A DNA stretch of 64,000 nucleotides from Candidatus Fraserbacteria bacterium (lineage in GTDB: Bacteria > Bipolaricaulota > Bipolaricaulia > RBG-16-55-9 > JAJCYT01), in assembly GCA_029262795.1 (NCBI GenBank), contig JAJCYT010000036.1:241587-305586 (forward strand). Direction: 5' to 3'. The notes below the pieces were generated by a model. The model worked only from the letters and a program-made list of their open reading frames with translations, was not told the DNA's origin and did no database searches. Every line of letters begins with the position of its first letter. The stretch's first letter is position 1. The position numbers and the translations under genes are program-made. Positions 1-8,744 of this stretch are shown here, piece after piece.

Positions 1-216
1 TTGATCTGAACCATCATCTAAAAACAACCAACTGTCTCCCTGAGTAATCAATGGATGGAACCCAGGTGGGACAGGTTGAAAGGTTGCTGCTTTCGTTGTG
101 GTATTAAAAGGCAGCGATGAAAGAATATTCTGGTCTGTTAAAATCCTGTCACCGGAAAAATTCAAGATCAACCCAGTAATGGCAGTTGCTAAAAAAATCT
201 TCATCATCCAGTTCAT
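1..216 (-). CDS. Secreted protein, N-terminal part (cut by window edge)
   Basis: The reverse strand reads open for 72 codons from an ATG at 216 to the window edge. It begins with a short charged start and a hydrophobic stretch typical of a signal peptide (IFLATAITGLIL). The end reads SWLFLDDGSDQ, a phrase I associate with the start of secreted multi-domain proteins where a calcineurin-like or repeat domain follows. That association is from memory only. ATGs at codons 4 and 5 are also possible starts. The function cannot be read from the fragment. Confidence 0.55.
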   Translation of the reverse strand, partial: MNWMMKIFLATAITGLILNFSGDRILTDQNILSSLPFNTTTKAATFQPVPPGFHPLITQGDSWLFLDDGSDQ

Positions 217-353
217 TGAAATACCGCTCTAAGGACATTTATTTTGTTTGTATGAAAAACACTTCATATTTTACCGTGATTTTAGTCGAACATGTAAGGT
301 TTTCCAATATCAACATGTTTGGCCCGAGAATGGACTAGATCAACGCTATAAAA

Positions 354-1127
354 TTAATCAATGCTGGTAATGGCTTTGATCGCTGATTTTTTAAATCGTT
401 CCATGGCGAGGTAGTAAGGGCCACCGCCGTAGCTGATGCGGGCTACGCTCAATTCGGCCAATTCTTTTGGTGCGGGAACTTCTGGTTGCATCATGATGTT
501 GACAGGAAGTGAACAGGTTTTGCACAATTGTTTGATTAAATCAGGGTCTCTGAGGCCAGGAGCGAAAAAACCCTTTGCGCCAGCTTCAGAATAAGCCTGA
601 GATCGAGCAATGCTGTCTTCGAGATGACTGGCATGGTCGCTTGGATCGCTCTTTAAAAACAAATCCGTACGAGCATTGATGAACAGTGGAATATCTTTTT
701 CCTGAGAAACTTCTGAGATCGCCTTGATTCGTTCTGCCTGGAATTGCATATCGTAAAGCTTGTCTGTGCCAACAATCTGATCTTCAAAGTTAATGCCAAT
801 GGCGCCTGCGTCAATTACCTTTGCAACATTCTCTTTCAGTTGGCTGGGCGCTTCGGCGTAGCCGCCTTCAAAATCGAGCGTGACGGGGAGGTCAACGGAT
901 GCGATGATTCGTTTGAGATTATCAATCACGACCTCCATTGGAACAGCCTCGGCATCAGCATAGCCAAAAGATTGACCGACAGACCAGCTTCCCGTGGCCA
1001 CTGCTTTCGCACCGACGTCTTTCAGGATGATGGCGCTGCCTGCATCCCAGCCGTTGAATAAAATGAGTGGATTTCCTTTTTGATGAAGGCTTGCAAATTG
1101 TTCAGCATGTTCGCGTTGTGTGGGCAT
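354..1127 (-). CDS. Isocitrate lyase/PEP mutase family protein
   Basis: A 257-residue cytosolic protein of the phosphoenolpyruvate mutase/isocitrate lyase superfamily. The superfamily cleaves or forms C-C or P-C bonds in 2-oxo or carboxyphospho compounds using Mg2+. Family marks are the N-terminal LILFNGWDAGSA stretch, the ATGSWSVGQSFGYAD segment, the acidic Mg-binding strand VTLDFEGGY, the GINFEDQ motif around residue 115, and INARTD near residue 150. The length fits the short oxaloacetate decarboxylase/PEP mutase-like subgroup. The specific substrate is not predictable, and the usual catalytic KKCGH of true isocitrate lyase is not visible. It starts at ATG with a clear AAGGAG site upstream. 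It is transcribed away from the alpha/beta hydrolase gene, with a palindrome between them. Confidence 0.85.
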   Translation of the reverse strand: MPTQREHAEQFASLHQKGNPLILFNGWDAGSAIILKDVGAKAVATGSWSVGQSFGYADAEAVPMEVVIDNLKRIIASVDLPVTLDFEGGYAEAPSQLKENVAKVIDAGAIGINFEDQIVGTDKLYDMQFQAERIKAISEVSQEKDIPLFINARTDLFLKSDPSDHASHLEDSIARSQAYSEAGAKGFFAPGLRDPDLIKQLCKTCSLPVNIMMQPEVPAPKELAELSVARISYGGGPYYLAMERFKKSAIKAITSID

Positions 1128-1271
1128 GATGATCTCCTTGAGTATTGATTCAGGTGTTTTCTAACCTAGTGTATTAGACAGAATTAAGCTGGCCAATTTC
1201 GGCCAGAAACATGAAATGTTAATGAATACCTCATCTTAATGAAAGACTGATAGAAATCATTCTTTGGACAA

Positions 1272-1303
1272 TTATCTCGTTTTACGCTTAGGAAACGAGA
1301 TAA
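1272..1303. repeat. 11-bp perfect inverted repeat in a divergent promoter region
   Basis: TTATCTCGTTT and its exact reverse complement AAACGAGATAA flank a 10-nt loop. The site lies between two divergent genes, 45 bp before the hydrolase start. No T-run follows on either strand, so an operator for a dimeric repressor is more likely than a terminator. No regulator gene is adjacent. Confidence 0.5.
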
Positions 1304-1347
1304 CACCATAAGGGAATCATCCAATTTTTCTTAGCGAGGTTTCAATA

Positions 1348-2097
1348 ATGCCATATGCAAGCAATGATGGAATTCGCATTTATTATGAAACTCAAGGCGC
1401 CGGCTCGCCGCTTTTACTTCATCATAGTCTTTTAGGAAGTCTTCAAAGTTGGGGTGAATATGGTTATGTGGATGCGCTGAAAGACGATTATCAGCTCATT
1501 ATGATGGATGCGCGAGGGCATGGTTTGAGCGACAAGCCCCACAACCCTGAAGATTATTCCGAAAAACAAAGAGTAGCTGACATGGTTTCCGTGTTGGATG
1601 ACCTTGAGATTGAAGCCAGTCACTTTTGGGGATACTCCTATGGGGGGCGGGCGGGGTTTGAACTGGCAAAGTATGCGCCAGAACGCGTCAGGTCATTGAT
1701 TATAGGCGGTGGCTCCCCGCATGAGGCCACGCCAGGAGAGCATCGATTGTTGAAAACGCTGGAAAGCGGAATCGACAGCCTGATTGAAACGTATGAACAG
1801 GTGATGACGGTTACTCCAGAGCTTCGAAGTTTTTTGAAAGCCCAGGATTTGGAAGCCTTGGCCGCCGTCTTGAAAGCAGGGTGGTCCAGCCTTATGGATG
1901 ATTTGCCCAATATGATCATGCCTTGCCTGATTTATGCTGGTGAAGCCGATGAATCAAATTATCCTGCCATCCAGCAATATGTGCCCATACTGGTGAATGC
2001 CAACTTTGTTTCACTGCCCGGCCTTAACCATCCGTCTTGTTTTACCGAAAGCGAACATATTTTGCCTTTTGTCAAAAAGTTTCTAATGGTCTCATAA
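1348..2097 (+). CDS. Alpha/beta hydrolase
   Basis: A 249-residue alpha/beta-hydrolase fold protein. The oxyanion region LLLHHSLLGS follows the first strands, then DARGHGLSDKP, the nucleophile elbow GYSYGG (Ser near residue 97), and a C-terminal GLNHPS with the catalytic His. The acid is probably the Asp in YAGEADES. These are the landmarks of esterases, lactonases and C-C hydrolases; the substrate is unknown. It is cytosolic, with no signal peptide. It starts at ATG with GAGG nine bases upstream. It is followed after 67 bp by the P450 gene, which has its own extended -10 promoter, so the two need not be cotranscribed. Confidence 0.85.
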   Translation: MPYASNDGIRIYYETQGAGSPLLLHHSLLGSLQSWGEYGYVDALKDDYQLIMMDARGHGLSDKPHNPEDYSEKQRVADMVSVLDDLEIEASHFWGYSYGGRAGFELAKYAPERVRSLIIGGGSPHEATPGEHRLLKTLESGIDSLIETYEQVMTVTPELRSFLKAQDLEALAAVLKAGWSSLMDDLPNMIMPCLIYAGEADESNYPAIQQYVPILVNANFVSLPGLNHPSCFTESEHILPFVKKFLMVS

Positions 2098-2119
2098 AGT
2101 TTCCATAAAGTGTTTCCTG

Positions 2120-2130
2120 TTTGCTATACT
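2120..2130 (+). promoter_or_regulatory. Extended -10 promoter of the P450 gene
   Basis: TTTGCTATACT: a TGn-type extended -10 with the hexamer TATACT. The sequence 17 bp upstream is a poor -35. The same string recurs before the nurA gene at 8954, and a close relative at 37286. It lies 35 bp upstream of the ATG. Confidence 0.5.
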
Positions 2131-2164
2131 GTGGCTTAATCCGCTTGTTCTCAAAGGAGACCAC

Positions 2165-3394
2165 ATGCTTGAGAAATTTCATCTGGATATCAAAAGTCGT
2201 GATTTTATTGCCAACCCTTATCCACAACTTCAGGAATTGCGCGATAACATGCCGGTGTTCTATGACGAGCAGTGGAATCAGGTGTTTTTCACACGCTATG
2301 ATGATATTTCCACATTGCTGAAAGACAGGCGATTGGGGCGCAGTATTCTGCACATCATGACGCGGGAACAACTGGGCTGGCCCCCACCCGATCCACGTCA
2401 GGTGGACTTTGATAAGTTTCAGAATAAAGTATTTATGGACTGGGAGCCGCCTGAGCATACACGAATTCGCCTGCTGATGGCCAAAGCATTTACACCTCGA
2501 CACATTGAAAGCATGCGGCCCAAGCTGGAAGTGACCACCAAACAATTGATCGACAACGTGATTGACAGTGGTAAAGCGGATTTTGTACATGACATTGCCG
2601 AACCACTGCCGATTGCCATGATTGCCGATTTGCTGGGTGTGCCTGAAGAAGGCCGCAATAATTTGCGTCCCTGGTCTGCGGCGATTGTAAAGATGTATGA
2701 ACAGGGTTTTTCCGAACAGGACCAGGACGAAGCCTCCACCGCCGCGCGCGATTTTATGAACTATATTGGACAACTCGCAGACGAGCGGCGTGCGCACCCT
2801 CAGGATGATTTGATCACTGCGTTGGTCAATGTCGAGGATGAAGGCAAAAAGCTTTCCGAAGATGAGCTTCGATCCACCTGTATCTTCCTGCTCAATGCTG
2901 GGCATGAAGCCACGGTCAATGCATCCTCGTTAGGTCTGTTGAATCTCATTCGAAACCCAGACAAATTTCAACAGATGAAAGACATGGTCGATTCTCCAGA
3001 TTGTGAAGATTTTTTGAAGACAGCCACCGAAGAAATGTTGCGCTATGATTCTCCCCTTCCCATGTTCGAGCGTTGGGTGTTGGAGGATATGGAGTACAAC
3101 GGGGTCGAATTGAAAAAGGGAACAGAAGTGGCTTTGATCTACGCTTCCGGCAACCGTGACCCACGTTATTTCGACAACGCTGATGAAATGGATTTGACAC
3201 GCAAAGACAATATGCACCTTACCTTTGGCATGGGGACTCATTATTGCATGGGGGCTGCTTTGGCTCGACTGGAATTGCAAATTCTGTTCAAAGCATTGAT
3301 GAAGCGAATGCCAAACATCAGCCTCAATGGTGATCCTGTTTACAGTGATGGCTTTGTGATTCGAGGTTTGAAATCATTGCCTGTGGCTTTTTAA
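2165..3394 (+). CDS. Cytochrome P450
   Basis: A 409-residue soluble bacterial P450 monooxygenase. It shows the I-helix oxygen-activation motif AGHEAT (about residues 245-250), the ExxR motif in TEEMLRYDSP (about 288-292), and the heme-thiolate loop FGMGTHYCMGAALARLE with Cys361 as axial ligand. Length and the absence of a membrane anchor fit class I bacterial CYPs that take electrons from a ferredoxin or flavodoxin. No ferredoxin or reductase gene is adjacent, so the redox partner must be encoded elsewhere. The substrate is not predictable. It starts at ATG after AAAGGAGACCAC. The acetyltransferase that follows begins one base after the stop codon, so the two are probably cotranscribed. Confidence 0.93.
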   Translation: MLEKFHLDIKSRDFIANPYPQLQELRDNMPVFYDEQWNQVFFTRYDDISTLLKDRRLGRSILHIMTREQLGWPPPDPRQVDFDKFQNKVFMDWEPPEHTRIRLLMAKAFTPRHIESMRPKLEVTTKQLIDNVIDSGKADFVHDIAEPLPIAMIADLLGVPEEGRNNLRPWSAAIVKMYEQGFSEQDQDEASTAARDFMNYIGQLADERRAHPQDDLITALVNVEDEGKKLSEDELRSTCIFLLNAGHEATVNASSLGLLNLIRNPDKFQQMKDMVDSPDCEDFLKTATEEMLRYDSPLPMFERWVLEDMEYNGVELKKGTEVALIYASGNRDPRYFDNADEMDLTRKDNMHLTFGMGTHYCMGAALARLELQILFKALMKRMPNISLNGDPVYSDGFVIRGLKSLPVAF

Positions 3395-3395
3395 A

Positions 3396-3947
3396 ATGCC
3401 AATAAACAAAATTCTTGAACAAAGCTGTCAATTCAAAACAGACAGATTGTCCGTTGATTGCTGGGGCGACTATGCCTCAGCAATCCATGATGCAGGCGCT
3501 TTGTCCAGCAGAATCGCTTCGATACTTTCTCCAGAAGTAACCAAAGCACTGCCACCAGGATGGCAGGAAATTGACACGGTCGAAAAAGCGAATGAATGGA
3601 TAAACGAGCGAGTTGAAGAAAGTGTGGTTTTTACCATCCACCTTGTTTCTGAAAACCTACTTGCTGGGTTCCTTTTCTTAAATGGAGAATATGCCTCGGA
3701 CTCAAATCTAATTGACGTACGATTGGGATATCTTTTGTCTGAGGAAACCTGGGGAAAAGGGCTTGGCAGCGAATTCATCAAAGGGCTTGTGGCGTGCTGT
3801 GAAAAAGCAGAAAGCATTTCCTCAATTTCTGGTGGTGTGGAGATTAATAACAAAGCCTCAATCAGGGTGCTCGAAAAAAACGGCTTTGAAATGATATCTT
3901 CAGGTGAACCAATTGAAGAAACGATTTTTTTACAGAGAAAATTTTAA
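3396..3947 (+). CDS. GNAT family N-acetyltransferase
   Basis: A 183-residue GNAT-fold enzyme that would transfer an acetyl group from acetyl-CoA to an amine. The beta4 strand DVRLGYLLSEETWGKGLGSEFIKG carries the Q/RxxGxG-type CoA pyrophosphate loop (WGKGLGSE), and the C-terminal INNKASIRVLEKNGFE is the standard last helix-strand of RimJ/RimL-like members. The acceptor is unknown. It starts one base after the P450 stop and converges tail to tail with the MFS gene, with only 15 bp between them. Confidence 0.8.
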   Translation: MPINKILEQSCQFKTDRLSVDCWGDYASAIHDAGALSSRIASILSPEVTKALPPGWQEIDTVEKANEWINERVEESVVFTIHLVSENLLAGFLFLNGEYASDSNLIDVRLGYLLSEETWGKGLGSEFIKGLVACCEKAESISSISGGVEINNKASIRVLEKNGFEMISSGEPIEETIFLQRKF

Positions 3948-3962
3948 GCGCAATCCACAAGC

Positions 3963-5237
3963 TCAAACCTTTGACTTTGGGATCAGTAAATACAAAAATG
4001 CAGAGCCCATCAAAATAGCTGCACCCACCCACCAGGCAATCGGGATGGAATATGTGTTGGCCAGATAGCCCAGAATAAGCGTGCCGAGCAATCCGCCTGT
4101 TTGCATAAACAGGGATTCAAAACTAAGCAGGGTGGAACGTCGCTCGCTGGGAACTTCACGATTGAATAGCGTGCCATGTGGGGCATTGGACATGCCATTA
4201 AATGAGAACAACACCACATAAAAAATCGAAAATCCAATCAGGTGTGTTTGAAAAGCAAGCAGGGCTAAAAAGCTGCCCATCAAAAATCGAACGCCAAACA
4301 ACACCAGTGGATAGTGATTGTTAAACAATGAACAAATCGGGGTGATGGCCCAACTGCCCAGAGATGCTGCCAAGAAATATGCGGCACTGAGCAATCCATA
4401 GATCCAGGTTTGTTCTTCAGAGGCCAACATGCCCTTTACCTGTGGTTGCCAAAATGTTTCCAATCCGGATAGTCCCACGCCCCAGGCCAGCGCAATAAGT
4501 AATAATAAAAACACCACGCGGTGGCGGATGCCAAAAACGATTGCGGTTGACAGCGTTTCAGGCACTTTCTTAAACCCTTCCCAGAATTTTGCACTTTGCG
4601 GTGGTTGATGTTCGTGCACAATGAGGAAAGTGATTAGCAATTGTATGCCGCCAAAGACCATGGCAATGATCAAGTTGCCTGAGTAAATATCCAGGCCGGG
4701 CAGTGTTTTGGTCCATTGGCCCAAAGTCATAGGCAGCACCCCACCCAACAGGGAGCCTAGTCCAATGCCCAGTGGAATAAAAATACCGGCTTTGGCCAAT
4801 GCTTTTTGTAAATTGCCCTGTGGGTTGATTTCCATAAATTCGTCCACAAACCAGGCATCAATTGATCCCGATGAAAGTGCTCGCGCGACCCCCATCACGA
4901 AATATCCAGCTGCAATAGAATAGAAATCCCACGATATCAATACGATGAACATCGACAGAATTGTTACGGTCATCGAAATAAGATAGAGTCGTTTACGCCC
5001 AATGGCATCGGCCAATCCGCCGGTGGGCAATTCCAGCACAATGACCGCCCCTGACATGATGGCAATGCTGATGCCAACCTGGAATAAATCCAAGCCCTTC
5101 TCCAGCTGAATGAGTGTCATCACTGGAATAATCACCCCGATGACCATCCAATGAAGGCTTTGGTTGATAATAAATACGTTGATCAGTTGACGTATCGTGT
5201 AAGTCCGCATGGGGGGACTATACTTCTGTTCATTCAA
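3963..5237 (-). CDS. MFS transporter
   Basis: A 424-residue polytopic membrane protein with about 12 hydrophobic segments in two halves separated by a hydrophilic loop near residue 220. The loop between segments 2 and 3 reads GGLADAIGRKRLYL, the diagnostic major facilitator motif (GxLaDrxGrkr). It likely exports a small molecule by proton antiport; the substrate is unknown. The start is the ATG at 5237. About 155 bp with no evident gene lie between this start and the next gene upstream. Confidence 0.88.
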   Translation of the reverse strand: MNEQKYSPPMRTYTIRQLINVFIINQSLHWMVIGVIIPVMTLIQLEKGLDLFQVGISIAIMSGAVIVLELPTGGLADAIGRKRLYLISMTVTILSMFIVLISWDFYSIAAGYFVMGVARALSSGSIDAWFVDEFMEINPQGNLQKALAKAGIFIPLGIGLGSLLGGVLPMTLGQWTKTLPGLDIYSGNLIIAMVFGGIQLLITFLIVHEHQPPQSAKFWEGFKKVPETLSTAIVFGIRHRVVFLLLLIALAWGVGLSGLETFWQPQVKGMLASEEQTWIYGLLSAAYFLAASLGSWAITPICSLFNNHYPLVLFGVRFLMGSFLALLAFQTHLIGFSIFYVVLFSFNGMSNAPHGTLFNREVPSERRSTLLSFESLFMQTGGLLGTLILGYLANTYSIPIAWWVGAAILMGSAFLYLLIPKSKV

Positions 5238-5393
5238 ACAGACAAATGGGTGATTGAAATCGAGGTTTAATTAGAGCTTTAATATCCTGATCGATTGTAA
5301 GCCGATACTTGGAACCAACAACCAGTTTCGATTTGGATCAAATCCAATATCTGCGGAGCCGAAAAAACAATTTGAAATGTGAAGTATTCATGG

Positions 5394-5810
5394 TTAATCG
5401 GCGAGTCTTCTTTTGCGTTTGCGTTCTGCGTGAAAGTATTTGTAAGTGGCCATGAGCAACAGCATTCCGCCAATGAACACATCTTTGGTGGCTTCACGCC
5501 CAGAGGGCGAAATCACCACATGCTCGTATAATTCTGTGAGGTGGACCAAGCCCGACCCTGCCAGCACCACCGCAGCCACATAGCAGAAGAACTCCTTGGG
5601 CAATTTGTTTTTGTCATATTCTTTGCGCAAATCGTTGAGATTGCCCATTTCTTCCGTGGCGAATGTGAACGCCTGTTTTTCAGACAGACCTTTTTCGATG
5701 AGGCTGTCGATTTTGCAATAGAGATGATCTTTCAATTCTTCGACAGCAGCTTTTCTCCTGAGTCGAAGCGACCCGCACCATAGATCAACTTCCCTGTCTA
5801 AGTGAAACAT
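5394..5810 (-). CDS. Small membrane protein partnered with a PadR regulator
   Basis: A 138-residue protein. The N-terminal half is a charged helical domain (REVDLWCGSL, then EELKDHLYCKIDSLIEKGLSEKQAFTFA), resembling the 'permease prefix' domain commonly encoded beside PadR-type repressors. Two hydrophobic segments follow (about residues 80-100 and 112-128), then a basic tail KRKRRLAD. The chosen ATG at 5810 has AAGGAGG a few bases upstream. An upstream TTG at 5825 in the same frame would destroy that site. It overlaps the padR stop by 26 bp, so translation is coupled. Such pairs usually control a membrane-stress or transporter response; the exact role is unknown. Confidence 0.7.
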   Translation of the reverse strand: MFHLDREVDLWCGSLRLRRKAAVEELKDHLYCKIDSLIEKGLSEKQAFTFATEEMGNLNDLRKEYDKNKLPKEFFCYVAAVVLAGSGLVHLTELYEHVVISPSGREATKDVFIGGMLLLMATYKYFHAERKRKRRLAD

Positions 5811-6138
5811 AGGTGCCTCCTTCAAGTTGTTTCAGCATGGTGTGGAGCTTGTTCCAGTTGCCGCGCTGGGCATCCAGTTCTTTAAGCCCTGCCTGTTGCA
5901 ACTGATAATACTTTCGCTTTCGCCCATTGGGTCCCTTGCCCCAATAGGATTTGATCCATGCTTTTTTCTCCAGCCGGTGCAGCACCGGATACAACATGCC
6001 ATCGGCCCACTGTATATCGCCATCGGACAGTTTATGTACTTCCTGAATGATCTCATACCCATAGCTGTCGCCATGGCTCAGGATCGACAAAATGAGTGGA
6101 ATCGCTGATGCTGCAACAAAATCCTTTGACAAAGTCAT
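5785..6138 (-). CDS. PadR family transcriptional regulator
   Basis: A 117-residue winged-helix repressor. The region PLILSILSHGDSYGYEIIQ, followed by MLYPVLHRLEKKAWI and GRKRKYYQL, is the classic PadR recognition helix and wing. A C-terminal helix (LHTMLKQLE) would dimerise. ATG 6138 is preferred over ATG 6165 because AGGAAG stands just before it. It heads a two-gene operon with the membrane protein downstream. A strong promoter with embedded inverted repeats lies 60 bp upstream, suggesting autoregulation. Confidence 0.85.
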   Translation of the reverse strand: MTLSKDFVAASAIPLILSILSHGDSYGYEIIQEVHKLSDGDIQWADGMLYPVLHRLEKKAWIKSYWGKGPNGRKRKYYQLQQAGLKELDAQRGNWNKLHTMLKQLEGGTYVSLRQGS

Positions 6139-6167
6139 AGCCACTTCCTGTTCAAAATGACTCAAAT

Positions 6168-6219
6168 ATACATAGAGGTTCTATGATTTAACTATACCTA
6201 GTTAGTCTATGTATGTCAA
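6168..6219 (-). promoter_or_regulatory. padR promoter with nested operator repeats
   Basis: On the minus strand TTGACA (6219-6214) and TATAGT (6196-6191) are separated by exactly 17 bp. The promoter is bracketed by a 9-bp perfect inverted repeat (ATACATAGA at 6168 and TCTATGTAT at 6206). A second one, CATAGA-N3-TCTATG, sits at 6171-6185 just downstream of the -10. This geometry suits occlusion of RNA polymerase by a PadR dimer or tetramer. Confidence 0.7.
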
Positions 6220-6264
6220 TTACAGAAACAGTCTGGCTTTTTAAGAGCAGTAAAATTATCAAAC

Positions 6265-8151
6265 TTAGATAAGAGGTTCCAATGTGAGAGTGGCTTCAAA
6301 CAACTGGCCATCACGCTCCCATTCCAGAACCATTGTTGTGCCTGCCTGACGCATCAATTGAGACAAAGACTCTAGCGTCCAATCGGCTGCTGAGATGCCA
6401 TTAACAGAAAGAATTTGATCCTCTGCCTCTATACCAGCGGTTTTTGCAGGAGAGTTTTCCAACACCCGAAATACCTTGATGTTTTCGAACCCAATCCCCT
6501 CTGAAACCAAAGTCAAGCCACTCATGTTGTAATGGTAAGGGTCGTTAAAATCACCGTTGGGATCAAGAATCATGACTTGGTTTGAATAGTCAAAGACAAC
6601 CGTGAAGTGGCGCAGTACCTCGCCGCCAATAATGCCTGCCCGATCCGGATTGGCCAGCGCCCCTGCTTCATCTTGTGAAAAGGCGGTAAGCACATCCGGC
6701 AGGTTAAATTGACCAAACTGCAAAGCACTCACCCGCCCCAGGAGCTGTTTGGTTTCTCCACCCACGCCAAAGCCCATAGGGCCATCTAATAATGGAGAAA
6801 CCTGATCCAGTAATTGATGACTTTCAACAAAGGGTTTTCCCAGAATCAAGGCGCTTCTGGCACCACTGTCGATCATGAATTTGCCTGAATAAGTATGACC
6901 ATCAACTGTAAAGCTTGCTTCAATAAAGGGATCATTGCTTTCAATGGTGAAAGGAATTTTTTCCCCGCTTCCGTTGTAAACATACTGGGCTGGATCGTAA
7001 AGATTGATCTGGCTTTGTTCGTAATCAATTTCGATGATAAAGCGGCTGATGAAATCATAGCCCAAAATACCGTTAATGGCTCTGCCTTCCAGGGCTGAAA
7101 GCATGGCAAAGTCAATGGAAGCCACGGTTTGACCGGTGACTTGCACGCCTGCCACTTCAAACGACACATCGTTGATTAAGGCCACCTCGACCGAATTTTC
7201 TCCGGCGCCGCCGCCCTGCAAACTGCCCTGTAATTCCAGTTCGAGTTCATGGGCTCGGTTGGTGTCAATCACGGTGAAGTCTGCGCCTGTGTCGAGCACA
7301 AACCAAATCGGCTCTGAGCCGTTAACTTTGGTTTGCAAATAAATGTGATTGTTGTTCAGTTCAATGGGGATGCCTAAACTGTCGCGGCCATTTTCAAACT
7401 GAAAGTCAGGGCCAGGTTCCTGCAGAGGATCAAAGGTGTCGGCTGGCAGGGTTGGATTAATGATGATTTCCTGGGTATCCATGAAAAAATCAAATTCCGG
7501 TTCTCCATTGGTCTGATGAAAAGAGAACGGGAAGTTTACGCCATCCACCTTACGCCAATCGCTGAAAAAACTGGTGAGTGTATCATCTCCGACGTTGCGT
7601 TCTTCTTTGAAAGGCAAGCCACTGGCTTTATCCAGGTAATAGGTGACTGGCTTTCCGTTGCGTGGCTGGATCAATAATTTCCAATAAGTGCCTGTTTCAT
7701 CTTCGCCTAAAAATTCCGCTTGTCCTGAAATACCCCGTGGCTGTAAATGAGAAAAACTGCCCAGGTAGGCGGTGGTGAGTTCGTCTTCCAGGTCCACGCC
7801 TTGAAGCGTTTGCACTTTGTTATTGTGGTCGAGTATCCAGCCCTCGCTGGCTGTGTGATCATACACCGTTGTTATTTTATAAACATCAGCCAAATTCAAT
7901 TTTTGATGATGTTGACCTTCGGTGGTATACCATTCTTCCACAACACCTTCCAGGCCACTGGTACGAATGGTGTTGGAAAAGTAGATTGCTTCAACCTCAT
8001 TCAAACGATCGCCGCCCACAGCTTCGGCCCAGCGTTCTAAGAGCGCATTGGGACTGGGTGTTGCATCTGAATTCGTTCCATTCCATATAAAAACACCAAC
8101 CACCACAGCCACCAGTGCAGCTGCGGCAATGAGTATTGTTTGTAAATTCAT
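6265..8151 (-). CDS. LolA-like / double retropepsin-like aspartyl protease / PDZ protein
   Basis: A 628-residue envelope protein with one N-terminal membrane anchor or signal segment (residues 5-23). Residues 30-235 resemble a LolA/MucB-type fold (YYLDKASGLPFKEE, then FSDWRKVDGVNFPFSF). Two aspartyl-protease-like modules follow: VLDTGADFTVID with Asp287 and the downstream GILGYDFI, then MIDSGARSALI with Asp428 and the downstream AGIIGGEVL. A PDZ domain ends the chain (about 550-625, ENSPAKTAGIEAEDQILSVNG). The two Asp motifs in one chain could form a pepsin-like pair. The second motif is DSGA rather than DTGA, which still fits the family. It overlaps the upstream HTH gene by 4 bp, so it is probably controlled by that regulator. 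Confidence 0.8.
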   Translation of the reverse strand: MNLQTILIAAAALVAVVVGVFIWNGTNSDATPSPNALLERWAEAVGGDRLNEVEAIYFSNTIRTSGLEGVVEEWYTTEGQHHQKLNLADVYKITTVYDHTASEGWILDHNNKVQTLQGVDLEDELTTAYLGSFSHLQPRGISGQAEFLGEDETGTYWKLLIQPRNGKPVTYYLDKASGLPFKEERNVGDDTLTSFFSDWRKVDGVNFPFSFHQTNGEPEFDFFMDTQEIIINPTLPADTFDPLQEPGPDFQFENGRDSLGIPIELNNNHIYLQTKVNGSEPIWFVLDTGADFTVIDTNRAHELELELQGSLQGGGAGENSVEVALINDVSFEVAGVQVTGQTVASIDFAMLSALEGRAINGILGYDFISRFIIEIDYEQSQINLYDPAQYVYNGSGEKIPFTIESNDPFIEASFTVDGHTYSGKFMIDSGARSALILGKPFVESHQLLDQVSPLLDGPMGFGVGGETKQLLGRVSALQFGQFNLPDVLTAFSQDEAGALANPDRAGIIGGEVLRHFTVVFDYSNQVMILDPNGDFNDPYHYNMSGLTLVSEGIGFENIKVFRVLENSPAKTAGIEAEDQILSVNGISAADWTLESLSQLMRQAGTTMVLEWERDGQLFEATLTLEPLI

Positions 8152-8744
8152 TCGTCCTCCTCGGGAGATTCTTTTTTATCGAGCGGTTCGCGCGGATAAA
8201 GTACGAGTGTGAGGTGATAGTCAACCTCACCATCATCCTGATCGGCAGCTTCGAAATCTTTGATCCAGGTATCGAGTTGATCTCTCAGTGCTTCGATTTT
8301 TTCAGGTGTGGTTCGTATTTCTTCACGAATCAGTTTGATGTGTAGGTTTTTTTCAGGATGATCTTGTTTGATCTCCAGGTTGCGACTGATCTCATTGAGC
8401 GTGGTTTGCAGCATGCCATTGAGCAATTCGTAATAGGCTCTGAGCGATTCATCGCGCGGCATGGAGGCAAACAACTTGCTGTCAACCTGTATGTCTTTGG
8501 CAACGGCTTGGTAATATTTTTCAACAATGCCGCGTTTGGTTCGCGTTCGAACCAATTTGATGAGTTTTAGTTTTTCCAAAATTTGCACATGACGATAGAG
8601 CTTGGTGGGGGGTTCATCCAACAGATCGGCCACTTGCTTGGTGGTCAGGATTTCACGGGCAAGTGTTTTGAAAATTCGCATCCGCAATGGATCGGCCAAC
8701 GCTTTAATCTGCTCAAGGTCGTTTAGTAGAAAACTTTTATCCAT
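8148..8744 (-). CDS. ArsR-like winged-helix transcriptional regulator
   Basis: A 198-residue regulator. The N-terminal 75 residues form an ArsR/HTH-20 type winged helix: IKALADPLRMRIFKTLA, TTKQVADLLDEPPTKLYRHV as the recognition helix, and the wing VRTRTKRGIVEKYY. A long helical C-terminal part follows, with a strongly acidic tail (ESPEEDE). No Cys metal site is visible, so ligand sensing is not metal-thiolate. The ATG at 8744 is preferred to the GTG at 8753 because CAGGTG precedes it. Its stop overlaps the protease start as ATGA, so both are made from one mRNA. Confidence 0.8.
   Translation of the reverse strand: MDKSFLLNDLEQIKALADPLRMRIFKTLAREILTTKQVADLLDEPPTKLYRHVQILEKLKLIKLVRTRTKRGIVEKYYQAVAKDIQVDSKLFASMPRDESLRAYYELLNGMLQTTLNEISRNLEIKQDHPEKNLHIKLIREEIRTTPEKIEALRDQLDTWIKDFEAADQDDGEVDYHLTLVLYPREPLDKKESPEEDE

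Noticed and set aside
2072..2905. 277-codon open frame antisense to the P450 gene
   Set aside because: It lies wholly opposite a gene with all P450 motifs; composition is Cys/His-rich and shows no domain or ribosome site.
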